Assembly: GCA_963691655.1 (NCBI GenBank)
Contig: OY829328.1
Coordinates: 88,602,400 to 88,666,399 of the forward strand
Reading direction: 5' to 3'
DNA from: Toxonevra muliebris
Lineage: Eukaryota > Arthropoda > Insecta > Diptera > Pallopteridae
DNA length: 64,000 nt
The notes under the pieces are model-generated. The model did not search any database. It was not told where the DNA came from and worked only from the letters and a program-made list of their open reading frames with translations. Of the stretch, positions 12,002-24,849 are shown piece by piece; position 1 is the stretch's first letter, and each line of letters begins with the position of its first letter. The position numbers and the translations under genes are program-made.

Positions 12002-15000
12002 TATACTGTAATCTTTTGTTTAACATGATCAAATTTTGTTTCAAATTCTAATGAAGGGAATTGATGTTCCTTCTTCAATCAGTTACATACACAAAATTAT
12101 TACATTAGCATAATCTGCAGCCCGTACAATTAACTTACCATCAGTTTTCGTCTACATATAGAAAACTATCATATTGTAAGCAATTCTAAATATTACTTTC
12201 ATAAATTCCTAAACATACAACAGTTGCAACTTCAAATACCATATTCTAAACGCTACTGCGCACATGTTGGTAATATTAAAAACATCATCATCTAACCATC
12301 AACAATCATCATCAGTAGCAACAGTAACAGCAAGTATCATGCATCCATATCATCAACATCATCCTTTTTGATTTATTTCGACACTAAATTGCAGCCTACT
12401 TAACTGACGATTAAGTTTTGGAATGATTTCGTCACTTGTGTAGGATTTTTGATTTTTAATTCACACTTAAAAGTGTAAGCGTGTGTTAACAAGTTGTTGG
12501 GGTTGTTGAAGTAGTTATTGCTGTTACCATTCACTCAGATAAAGTAACATCTTTGCACGTGCTATTCCTCTTTATAACAAAAGAAAAAAATTAAAAAAGA
12601 AGATAAACGATTTCGGCTTCTACTACTGAACTACAACTTCTTCTATTTTTTCTGTTGCTGTTTCTTTTGTTACTTTGCAACAATTTATTAACTTGGTTAA
12701 ATACATTTTAAATGCAAATGCCACTTACTCTTAAAGTGCAGTTAGTTAGTTAACTATGCTTTTCAGTTTTGTAGGTGGAGTTTTTATCACATCATTCGCA
12801 TCTGCTCCAGTAAATTTAACCAAACGTAGCGCAACGAATGCAATTTGTTTGGTTTGTTGTTTACGTGAATTGATCAAATAATGTTATTGCTACTGCATTC
12901 GTACATACATATGTACTAATATATAGCAAACAAGCCGCAGACAAAGAGACAGACAGGCAGACAGACAGAAAAACAAACAGACTCTGACAGTTAGTAGAAT
13001 AATAAATCTTATTAACCTGAGTTTATATGCTAATCTTAAAGTTGAGTAGAATTGGAGCAGAAAATTGCAGAACTTGTGCAGAAGATTAAGTTGCAGTGGT
13101 AGGAACTTTTTTTTCAGAAATGATTTGTGTCTTAAATACACAGAAGAGAATGCACAGTGGAGACTTTTTATCAGTAGGGTTTATAATTTCTTGATAAAAC
13201 TACGATTTGTATAAATTGTGTCGAAGTATTAGGAGATATCTTCATTTACTTTCTCGCAAAACCCATCGAATTCATTCGGATCTTTCTAATGCTAAACTTT
13301 TGAGCAGATCTACTCCAATCTATATTTTTTTTAAAAACAAATGCATAAATAAATAAACAATTTAAAAAACCATCATCAGCTAGTTGAAAGAAAAACAAAA
13401 ATGATTGAAAACCACATATTTGATTGATCCACTAAGCTTTCGATTTCATTGACCACATTCAAATAGTGACGTTCGCAACAATCACATTCACTACCATTTG
13501 AAAATGACGAAAAACCTGACATGCGCACCCACATGTGGAAGTTACCAATTGGTTACTTGCATATCTATCACTCACACTTACCTTACTATTTTGACAGCAA
13601 CTGTAGCAACTTTTTGTTGTTATTTTTATTTTTTACTGATTCGTTCATCTTTTGTTGTGTGACAATACAATAAAAAGTAATCATAATAAAAATATAACAT
13701 ACATAAATACATTACTCAATTATAAAAAGATTTTTTGCATTTGTTGTTGTTCATATATAATTCGAATTGGGTGCACAGGCAGCAGCGTTTTGTTAAAAAT
13801 AAATTGACTAAATGAATCTGTTTGAAAAAAATCGAAAAATTAACACATACACGCATTTGTTGAGATTAACACAAGTTATGCAAATTTGCAAATTAATATT
13901 TAAGCTTGTTGTGTGTTATGTGAACAATTCACAAATCTCACATCGAAAAATCTTAAAATATCAAATTACAAAAATCCAACAAAACCTAAGCAGAAAAAAA
14001 ATTTTGTACTCCTATTAAAAGTAAAAGTGAAGAGATTATTACATTTTATTTCTTTTTAAATGGTTTTCTGTTTTTTTTTCTATTTCTTTTTTAACAAATT
14101 AAATGATTTATTTGCATATTATAAATAAAATAATAATAAAATGCTCATAATCGGCGGGCGCTTTATTTGATGATGTTTGCCCCCACCGATACGCTACATT
14201 CAGCCTAACTGGGAACTTAAAAAAAAAAAACAAATATTTCCCTAAAATGCAGCGTATCTTAACTCGAATTTATAATTTATCCAAATCTGTACTGAAGATT
14301 CATAAAACGATATTTAGTATCGAACTGGTGATTCTTACTAACTGAAAGAAATGAAGAGTCTTTGTACTAAAGGAACATAATGGTAACGAGTTAATTTGTA
14401 CTTAGTACCATTAACTAAACCGACCCCAAGTCGTTTGGTATTCAAATATAATATTCTCCAAGCCCATCGTAGTTCGTAGTCAGTAGTTCGTGAACTACAT
14501 CCAAATTTGGAGACTTCGGGTCAAATCGAAGAAAATTTCTCTCTCTGAACCATAGGTCAAAATTCATAAAATAGTATTCAAGGTATCGACTAAAAATAAG
14601 TTTGAGCCAGAGACTCTTGGGTTTAATCTAAGTTGAAACTTAAAATTAATGTTGATAGACAGACTTTGGGTCACAGAGGTGACTGTGGCTAGGCCATAAG
14701 CTACTTACTCTTTCCATAATCTCTCAGTATCTTTGTAGAGGCTTAAAAGTATCAGCTTTGCTTTATTATCTTTGAAACTTTGCATTAATTTTATTGCTTT
14801 AGTTTTGTTTTACTTTAAATTTGCTCATGCTTATGATTTGCATTGTTTTTATTTGATTTCATTGCTTTGTTTTATGGAATTTTGATGCCACTTTTGATCA
14901 ATGTCGAACCACCCGAAAAATAAAAAAAAGTTAACCACTCGTACCTTTTTTATGGTTGGGAACATTTCTCTTGTTTCTATTGTGTACGCGATAAATATGT

Positions 15001-16440
15001 AACATTTTTCTGTTTATAAATCTCATTAATTATGAATTTTTTTTTTTTTTCTATTGTCTTTTGATATTAGGCCGCAGGCAAATCAAATCATTGTAGGATA
15101 ACAAGTGAAAGGTATTTATCAAGTATGAGGTACTTAACCTTGATAGTACTTACAGGTAAATGCAGTGTGAAAAATGTTTAAAAGTGAAAAGTATTTCGCC
15201 TACTTTTATTGGATTATATTTAAAGTGTGAGCAATTTCAAAAACATGAATAAATTAGTCGGTGTCAGTATTGAATTTTATTCGTTGAAGCTTAGGGGCAG
15301 AGTTGCGCAGTAATGAATACTTTAAAAATTTAATTCTCCCTCACTTCCAAATCCTTGGAATCGTAATTGGTAATTGACATTTCCAATTTCTTATAATGGA
15401 ATTAATTTTTTTCCCCAATTCCATTCTTGGGAATTGTAATTCGGTATATGGTCAAATTCTTAAAATGCATTTTTATTGTAAAATTTCCGGTTAAAATTCT
15501 TAAAGTTCTGGCTACTCGTTCAGGATTACAGTCAAGGATTCTTGTTCATTAGGCTGAGACCACTCTGACTTTTTTGAATACGGCCTGACATTCTTGGAAT
15601 AGTTTTGATAGGAAACTAGTATCTGTTTTGATGAACAGTGCTAAGAGCATTGAATCTTTTCGCACACCATTGAATCGAATATTTACTGGCTCGTGTTCGA
15701 TTATAGACCAGACCTTTCGTTTGAGAAAGATTATTAAGTACTTTGCAAAAGCTCCAGATTATTACAGCTGTTCTAGCGAAGATATTCTCGTAATCTCTAG
15801 ATTTAGTAGGGTCCTCTTTGTAGATATCTCATTGAAGATCGGCCGCGATAATGCCAGTTTGCTGTAATTGCTGTCAAAGCTAAGTTTTAAATTTTGGAAA
15901 CCAACTCCTGTTAAGTTCAAGTTTAAATATCCCTAATTTCATGGACATACTTTAAATTAATGTTTATTAATTTTCTTCTCAACATATGTTCACATATATG
16001 TAAATATAACAAAATCAAAAATTTATTTCAATAAGTTTTTGTTCGTTTCTTTATATAAAAATACACTAGTATATATTGAATATAAGTAGAGTTCAATAAA
16101 ATTGAATATTAGTAAAAGTAAATATTGTTTAAAAAAAACTGTTAAGTAAATTAAAAATTATTAAATTAAACTAATGAAAATTTATTTTTACACTAATTTT
16201 AAATTATTTTTAAAGTGGAAAGAAAATAACTAAGTGGAAGTGGTACAAGTGCGAAGTTTTAAGTTTTTGTTCGTCACACACAAAGAAAAGTTTAATATTT
16301 TAGAGCCCCGATAAAAAAAAATATTGAAAAGGAAATTGTGTTTAAATGTATGTATGTATGTATGTATTGAAAATTGTGCAGTCCCGCCAAAAATTAATGA
16401 AAATTTCATTGCATCTTTACGTCAAAACAGTCGTCAAATT
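12002..16440. other. Gene-free stretch
   Basis: No coding exon is supported. A degenerate (CAGA)n tract occupies about 12938-12980, and a (GTAT)n run lies at about 16347-16368 just downstream of the dehydrogenase gene. Region 15330-15440 has imperfect repeats of a GGAATT motif. Remaining open frames are short and compositionally like the background. Confidence 0.5.
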
Positions 16441-19333
16441 CTAAATCTTTCCATTGCCGTATTCTTCAATTTTCAACTGCTCACAAGTAAATTTGAATAG
16501 TTTCTCACATTTCTCTGGTTTCTTAGCATTAGGATGCATTGGTCCCTTACCACCATTGCTGAGGTAAGTGCCACCCTGCCCCTCGACTTTTGGATCAATG
16601 GCAGCAAAAACGACAGTACGTGAACCTTGTTCGGGAGTTTTGAAGAACATTTTCTTAAAGATGGGCACTGACGTGGTGGCGGAATGTTCAAATAGATCAG
16701 TATCTACAATGCCCGGATGTACGACATTCACCTGGACATGAGCGCCTTCAGTATCTAACAAATGCTGCAAATGACGTGTGGAGAGTATTTGTGCGAGTTT
16801 CGATTGACTGTAAGCGTTGCCAGGATAATAGTATTTACTATAAAATATTGAAAAAACAAATGTATATATATATATATATGTTAATAAAATTAGGCGTAAC
16901 CTTAAACTGTCGCGTTTAACTTACAGTCCATTAATATCATTATAATTGATGCGTCCAATTATATTCACACACGACGACACATTAACAATACGTGCATTTT
17001 TACCATCTTTGCCGGCCGCCTTCAATTGTGGCATCAGCAAATGTGTTAGTAGAAAATGCCCCAAATAATTGGTAGCATAATGTGACTCAAATCCATCGGC
17101 AGTGATTTTGAAAGGCGCAAACATAATGCCAGCTAAAATTAAAAGAAATGTTGCCTTAGAAAGCTTCAGAGATATAGAGAAATTAAATTAAAATCTTACC
17201 ATTATTTAGCAATATATCCACTTTATCGTATTTTTCTTTGATTTTATTTGCAAAATCTTTAACTGATTTTAAATCTCCCACATCCAATTTCTCGCAGATC
17301 AATTTGCCACCAGTAGTTTTGAGATCGACTATGTCATTGACATTGGCTTCGGCGCTTCGTGGATCGCGTACACCTAAAAAAAAAAACCTTGAATTAAAAT
17401 GCAGCCCTCAAATATGCAACAAATTGTACTTTTACATTTCATAAACTGTTAGTTATTGCATATTTTTAGGGATTTTGTTTATTCATTACAGAATTTACTA
17501 AATCAGTTTGAATTGAAATTTAAATTTAATGTTGTAAAATTACTGTATGTTTGAAAAAATAAAATAGAAACAAATTTTAGCGAAAAACAAGGGGTTCAGT
17601 CAGTTGCTTGGAACCGGCGTTTAACTGTAGGTCCAACGATGAGTAAAAATTGAGTTTAAAATAATTTTAAATATTGTTTATAGAAATTTATTGCGTTTTG
17701 CTCGTCTCTTCCAAAAGAGGTGAAAAAATATTTTTAAGAGGTGTCAACTTCTAGTTTCGATACAAAAATGAAATGCTTTACTTCTGTGCGTAGTAAAACT
17801 TAATATTTCCAAATGACTGTATTGTTTCCATAAATTACTGTCGTACTTTATGGAGCTAAACAATTACTGCACATGGTCACATCACTGGAAGTGAGTAAAA
17901 TTTTAGATTTTGATATAATCAATTATTTAGTCACTCCCATTGAAAGAAATTATCGAAGTCTGCTAAAAAATAGTTAAAGCAACGATGACTGATAGCGAGA
18001 GAGGTGGAAATGCATGAAAATTGTTCATGAAAACTAATTTTGTTTTTTTCTTATACAGAGATTACGAATTCGTTATCAGTAATTGCATATTCACACACAA
18101 ATACTATTATTTTTTCACGAGAACTTATATAAAAATAAAAGCCGAAAACTGATAGAGTATAGAAGGGGGCAAAGTATTCTTAACCAAATGTTGCAATGTT
18201 TGAGTAGAAATGATTAGTAGTATAATGAAAAAGTGATTCATCTACGATCAATTTGATTTTCAAGTAGCAGTGATTGGGAGCTTGCAAGTAGCAGTGATTT
18301 ATAAATTTATAAATCCATCAGTAATTGGTTCAATTACATTGGCTGAATATACTTTATATCAAAACAATACAAATTGTTCTGTTTTCAGCTGATTGGTTAA
18401 TGGTAATCAACAGGAACTTGAAGCTCTACGTACCAAGGGAAAATTGTGTACAAATTTGGAATTAATTATTTTAGAAATTATTTTGACATTATTGTTGTTG
18501 GTCAGTATTTTTTAGCATGGTATTTTACACTTTCCATAATAAACTAAAATTCCTGCTCATAAAATAATAAGTTCTGTAATTTTGCTTATTTCGTATGCAT
18601 TACGCGTTTTACTTCGTTTCACTTTGAAAGAATTGTCAAGTGACGATAAATACAGACAACTTATTCTAATGAGGAGCAGTATGGTAAAGCGATAAAACTA
18701 AATTTTTACTTATTGCTACTACAAACGTGATAACATTAATTTTATTTAGGAAAATAAAAATGCAATTTTAGACAAAAATGTGCTGCTCACATTCTGAACA
18801 CGTGCGCTTCTCTGTGGAGAAGAGCCTGTGCGAATTTAACAAGAGTTTAAATGATCGTTTTATTGGGAATGAATGAAAAAGGAAAATTTGTTGCTTTAAG
18901 ATAGTTCATTTTGATTTTGCTATATACCATAATTATTTCAACCTAACATGACTTACCCATAATCACAGTCATGTCACATGCCAGTAACTTCTCAACAATT
19001 CTCAAACCAATACCACGATTTCCACCAGTAATGACAGCAACACGATCAGGTTGTTTATACAATGCTTTAAATTACAAAAGAAGAAAAAACTTTAAAATAA
19101 TACCACAGGAAAATCGCTTTCAAAATATATATATCTGGCAACGACAACTTACCCACGCGATCTCGTTTTCTATACGAGAAATCATGCACCAGGCCCATCA
19201 TACCAATGTATTGATAACGAAATTCTGTTTTCCATTCATACCAAGACTTGGGCATTTCTTTTGAAGTTTTCGAAAAGTAAAAACCACAGAATATAAATGC
19301 CAAAAAGGCAATAGTAAAAATGATACCAATCAT
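16441..19333 (-). CDS. DHRSX: DHRSX-like short-chain dehydrogenase/reductase, membrane-anchored
   Basis: Five coding exons (19333-19153, 19064-18957, 17373-17200, 17132-16925, 16837-16441) join in frame to 355 codons, all with GT/AG introns. Residues about 1-20 form a hydrophobic anchor. The Rossmann nucleotide motif TGGNRGIG follows, then NNAG at an exon junction, VNVSS with the catalytic Ser, and the active-site AYSQSK (YxxxK). The C-terminal part, with HLQHLLDTEGAHV, NVVHPGIVDTDL and FFKTPEQGSRTVVFAA, resembles vertebrate DHRSX more closely than the fly RDH11-14-like cluster. DHRSX is reported to oxidise polyprenol and reduce dolichal during dolichol synthesis at the ER; the same role here is inference. 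The start was chosen at the ATG in context ACACAATG. An excellent acceptor 59 bases upstream (19393/19394) implies a spliced non-coding leader. A retinol-dehydrogenase role is the main alternative. Confidence 0.85.
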
Positions 19334-19391
19334 TGTGTAAAGCGTGTTGTTTTGAGCTAGTTTGTTGCTATTCGTTAGATAAAAAGGGCTA

Positions 19392-22300
19392 GCTGTAAAA
19401 GAAAATAGAAATGCGAAAGAAAGAATTGTAAATAAAGATGAAGATAACAAACAAAACTACTAAAAAAAAGTGACGCAAATGGTTCAAAGTTCAAAATTCA
19501 ACTCTTAGTAACGTGGTATAAATTTAAAAATACACGGAATTTTCTGATAAGTTTATCAAGTCAAGTCTAGTCAAACACAAAAATACGACAACAATAAACT
19601 ATCAACACAATCCATGTGGACTTACTGGCTGATAATGCTAAACTGCTAGTAGGTATTTAAAACTAGTTATTTAAGAATAATGTTTTGCGATTTAAACAAA
19701 TTTTTTTTTAATTTCAATCAAAAAACATAAGACAAAATTTTAATATTAATATTAAATAGTTTTAGTCTGCCTTGGTGTCTGGAGTCTAGACGATTGCGCA
19801 GACTTCTGGTCATGAATAATAGTTGAATAATTAGCGGAAATTTTGTTTTAGGTTGAATAGTTTGTATAAATAATAAGTAAATAAATAATAAATTCAATTT
19901 GTCTAGAAAACCTGTTGAAATTGTACATAAAATTAGTTCGTCTTAAGTTAAATTTATGTTTATAACTACTACCAAATTAGTTATGAGTGTGTCTGCACTA
20001 TAATAGAGCTTAAGGTTGCCAACTTGTAGTGAATGTTTCGTCAAAACTTCATTCAGCATTCAAAAAAGAAAACTTGAAGCAAAACGATTAAATTTTAGAA
20101 TTTGGCTTATATTTAATGAGTTTTGAAACACGTAACACGATTTCCGAGAGAATTTATAATTTGGTCTTTTGCACCCAAGTTGTTGTGAAAACATTGCAAA
20201 CGCTCATGCACTTCTCTCTTCACTTTATGGGTTAAAACAAAATATTCCTATAGGTATTAGAGCAGTATGCAGTTACTTGCTTCTATAATTCAAAAAAAGT
20301 ATTTTTCTGTTTCGCTTAAATGTCACTTCTAATTATATTAAATATAAAATCTCCCTGTAAATTCACAATTACAACACTAGTGTGTAAATCAAAACTAAAG
20401 GAATCTTGTAATCAAAATTATTGAATTTTGAGATACTTGGACCATAGTTTTGTCCATCAAAAGGCGCGTTGTCCTGCTAGAGAGTTGAGTAATTGCTCTT
20501 AAACAGTTTCTTAGTATTTCTTAGAAAAGAAGTATTTTGAATTTTTATAATGACGAGAAATGCATTGTCATTCAGCTGGCAACTCTTAACTGTGCACATA
20601 TTAAAGTTTCATTAAAAGTTGTATATAAAACTGTTTAACCTCATAACCATTTTATAATTTTAAGCTGAATTTTTTATTTAATATTTCCGCCAAAATGCAC
20701 TTTTTCGTTGTTGCGAAATTTGCATTTTCGTCATAGTTACTCATATTTTATTTCAACACACGGTTTCTTTAATTGTGTTTATCTTATTGGAAATTTAAGC
20801 AAACAATATGAAGGCACTTCAGTTCATGTGACGTTGGTTATTGTTGATATCTCAAAAACTGCTGTCAGTATGTTTTTCCGCGCAATTCTTTTGTTTTTTT
20901 TTTTTTTTTTTCTGTTGACACATCAAAGTGTAAACAAATATTTGCTTGTGTGACCCTCTTATTTTGTTAAATTAGCATACTAAACAATTTGGAGAGTTAC
21001 ATTTAAAATTTGTTTTTCATTTGTTACAGTATAAAGCAGGTGTGGCAAAAGTGTAAAATAGTAAGCTTAACGAGCTCTGATTCCCGTGACAGATTAATAC
21101 CAGCATCTTTGAAATGATACTTCATTAATCTTCCGAATCGACTTTTGAACTCCTACTATAAAATTTTTAGTAACTTACGTTTATGAGCATGTAAAGTATC
21201 CTATGTAATGTTTCTTTTTCTTAGCCTACATTATTTGAGTTTTTTAAAGCTATAACACTTGTCAATGTGGCCTTTGTTCTGCCGCGATGAATAATTCATA
21301 CTTACAAAATACCTCAACTAAGTTAATTGCTACCTTTGGGATGTTAATTTGCTATCTTTGAAGTGTACATATGCTCAGTCATTTTACTTACGTAACTTTC
21401 AGTTTATTCTATACTGTACTTAGGTTACAATTAGAAAATTGTAAATATTTAACTTTTTTACTACAGTAAATTTCGCTTAAAGCGAAAATAAATGGTACGT
21501 TGGTATTCTTCAGTTGATTTGCTTTAATTAAAAGTTCGTTTTAACCCTGGAAAGGTAATCACATTTTTTACATACGCTGTAGGTAATCTTCGTCGAATCG
21601 AAGTCATATTTAACTCCAATTTCTGGAAAGAATATATTGCGTACACAATATAACCCACTTTCCTCTTATTTAGACTTTTTTAAAACAAATAATATGCACC
21701 GTATATATTTTTAAAAATGATTTGTTTATTTTTAAGCAATTAGCTTCGAGATACAACAAAGAGAAGTTTGAAAAAAATGTGTATATGGTGTTTGTCGAAT
21801 CGAAGAAGATTACCTTTCTAGGGTTAAACGTGTACGTTATAAACGAAACAAAGTTATGTTGGGTTGACACGTACCTTTTCTGAAGCTTATTATTATATAG
21901 ATCACTATACTGTTTTCACTTTTTACGGATCAGGACAAAATTCGGAAATATAACCAGAAATAAAATTTAATTTATATAAACAACATGGGAAAACTGTAAT
22001 TTTTTCCAGTATTTATATTTAAAATCAGTAAAAGTTTCATTTTCCTCTAAACAGAGTTGACCTGACCCAACTAAGTAACTGAAGGGCGCATCCGCATAAT
22101 ACATTGGTCGTAAACTGATTCAGTAGCTGATCAGAGAAGTAGAATCATTGCATATTCCCAAAAGTGGCCACTGATGTGATTATAGCTGAACTAGATAATC
22201 ATGCAATCTCTAGCCAATTTTTTTGGAAATATAATTTGCTAAAACTAAACTTAAGTTCCGGGTTCTTATTTTTGTTTTTTTATTTTTGCTGTACTACAAA

Positions 22301-23990
22301 AGAATTGCATTAAAATATTATTTTATATTTTGCTAAAAGCAAAATCATTTAAAAGAATTAAAAAATAGCGAGAGAAAAAAAAAACGCTTAAAGGTCTGAA
22401 AAAAATTATCGCTCAATTAATAATAAAAAATTGATTTTAAAAATCTATTATTCTTCTTTATTGAAAAATGTCAACATAATTGAAAAGAAAAAGAAATGAA
22501 TAGAAAACAAAATAAAAAATATGGTAAAACAGAGAATAATGTACCATATGTAGTTTTAAGGAAAGAACCCATAGGTTCTAAAAATAATAAAAATAATATG
22601 TGTCTACAAAATGCCACCAACAAATCTAAACAAAAAGAAAGAAAGAAAGAAAAAAGAGGCAAACCAACAAAAGTTTGTTGGCTTGAAGAAGAGTTCAAGT
22701 GTTTCAAATTACAGTTCGACCAACAACAACCAACATGGTCGAAATGCAAATCAATTTCTTACAAATGAACGTGAGATGGGACAAAAAACAACAACAACAG
22801 TAAGACGCACACGCTAATCAAATAAATGGTTAATAATAAAAAATGAAGTGGAAAAGAAGTAGAAAAACTATCAGCAGCAGAAGAGGAATACAACGATGAA
22901 GTTGAAGAGAGGAGAAAAAATTTTTGGCCAAAAATAAAATCACAACAACTACAAATATAAGCTGACGACGAAAATGTACAGGAAGAAGAAGCTACAAAGT
23001 TCGAAAACCGTTTTATGCTGTCTGACTGAATAAATTATTGGTGCTAGAATGTATAGATAGATAGTGTTGTTGTTTTTGAGATGCCATAGTGTTAACTACT
23101 TTTACCACATGAGCGCGCGGCGTAGGGAAGGAAGGGGCTTGAGGGAGGTGCCCGGTTAAGCTCGAAAGAAGCTTGAACAACAACATCTTTAGTTGAGAAC
23201 TTACAAGCTTAAGTCAACGAAAAACGGAAGATAATGAAAAACAAACAACAAAAACGAATTAAAAATCTAAAAGTGCGACAAAATTTAGTAAACAATTAGA
23301 AGCCGTCGACGAAGAAGAATCAGATAAAGAAGCGCACTAGTAGCAGCAAGCGTGGGGCAAGTATCTGTAGTGGTGTTTGAGATACAAAAGAATTCGTTGA
23401 AAATTTAAATTCGATTGAAAATGAAAAGAAGATGTTGGTTTGAGCTTTGCTGATAGGGGAAAAGACGTAAGTAAAAAAGCAACAAAAAATAAATAAAACA
23501 AAATTGGTCGAAGGCAAACAGAAAACGTTTGTGTTTGCGTTGCTTGATTGCCACCACTGCTTCTGCTGATAATGCAGATAAAATATTTATAAACTTTCTT
23601 TTTTGGAATTTTATTTTTTTTTTGTGTATTTTTTGAAATGGAAAATTAAAAACATTTTAATTGCTTTTCAAGCTAATGCCAAAATATATTTTTATAATAC
23701 AATTATTTATTTAAATTACAAAATGAACTCACCTTAATTGCAATTAATTTTTATTGTAAACAAATCGAAAACAAAACAATTACCAAGTTAACACACTTTG
23801 CTTCTTTTTTTTTTTTGTTTGCTTATACTGTATGAGAAAAAGCCTGAAAATCGGTTAAATTTAAAAGAACCGCCGCCGCCGCCACCTTGCTCGATAACAA
23901 CTCGATCGCTTCTTCTTAGGATACTTTAAAAGACCCTACTACTCCAATCACAACCGCTCTAAGAGAAATTCGAAAAGCAACTAAAAAACA
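19392..23990 (-). other. Probable 5' leader exons and long first intron of the dehydrogenase gene
   Basis: On the minus strand a polypyrimidine tract and AG end at 19393, so 19392-19334 is probably leader sequence of exon 2. The best upstream donor seen is AAG|GTGAGT, with the exon ending at 23733. It is preceded by a relatively GC-rich, CGG-repeat-containing segment (about 23733-23990) that resembles a 5' untranslated exon. Linking the two would give a 4.3-kb first intron holding the element at 21545-21823. The pairing is inference; a nearer leader exon cannot be excluded. Confidence 0.4.
21545..21823. mobile_element. piggyBac-type MITE with TTAA target sites
   Basis: TTAA at 21541-21544 is followed by CCCTGGAAAGGTAATC, and the right end is GATTACCTTTCTAGGG followed by TTAA at 21824-21827. 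The termini are inverted repeats differing at one base in 16. They match the CCCTAGAAAG start of piggyBac-family ends. Just inside is a second inverted pair (GGTAATCTTCGTCGAATCG on the left and its near reverse complement at about 21793-21814). The 279-bp element has no transposase frame, so it is non-autonomous. Confidence 0.8.
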
Positions 23991-24175
23991 ACAAAAACAA
24001 AAATTATGGTTCAAAGAAATCAAACACCAATGAATGAATGTGGCAATCATATGTTCTCTGTATGTTTGTGTCGGTGTGTGTGTGTGGAGCTGGCAACCAA
24101 AAAATCTTCATCACATATGCCATACACTGAGAAAATGTTAGTACCATAGAACTTAAAGTTTTAGAAAAACATTAA

Positions 24176-24845
24176 GGATGTAGTCTAGTGTTCTGGCCAA
24201 GTTTTTAAGGGGTTTTTCGGAAATTTTTTTATTATAACAAAATGAAATCTAATTGTTATTGACATTTCTAATTGTACAAAAAGTTTGGAGTTCCTTTTAC
24301 GATATTTTGTTAGCGTTTTTTACGTCCAAAGTGGGCACCTAAAAAAAAAGTGTGTGGCTGGCCCGGGCGACTATGGCACTTGAAGTCATCTGAGACAAGA
24401 AATTTAAATAGAATATTGTTCTGTAGAATTGTCATTCTGGCAGGTAGTAGATTTAAACATTTTTATTAAAAAATAAAAAAAATGGCAGACTTTTGTTAAA
24501 AATCGGGATAAAAAATAGGAAATAATGATTATAAATACACAATTATATTACCTGCGACAGCCATTGGTATGTAGAATAACGTATTAAAATTTCAGCTTAA
24601 TCGGTTTTTTAGAATTCCTTCAAACGCCCGGGCCGATCCAAAAAACGTTGTTTCGAGAAAAACGCTTTTAAAGTTTTAACAACACATACAGTTTAACCAA
24701 CAGGCGCTCACAGCTATGAGTTGAAACTTCGTCAATATTTTGAGTTTTGGTCTGAAATTTTTGCAGTATACTCTTAATATATTGTAGTTTTGAAATACAT
24801 AATAAAAAAAATGATTTTTTGAAACTCTAACACCAGACTACATCC
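24176..24845. mobile_element. TTAA-flanked inverted-repeat element, 670 bp
   Basis: The left end GGATGTAGTCTAGTGTT and the reverse complement of the right end, GGATGTAGTCTGGTGTT, match at 16 of 17 positions. Both ends abut TTAA (24172-24175 and 24846-24849). Inside, GCCCGGGCG near 24360 recurs inverted near 24628, unusual GC-rich patches in this AT-rich DNA. No coding frame is present. TTAA duplication suggests mobilisation by a piggyBac-type transposase, but the ends do not begin with CCC, so the family is uncertain. Confidence 0.7.
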
Positions 24846-24849
24846 TTAA

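Noticed and set aside
19394..19450. Upstream extension of the dehydrogenase frame giving a longer hydrophobic N-terminus
   Set aside because: A strong polypyrimidine-AG acceptor interrupts it, so this part is read as intron.
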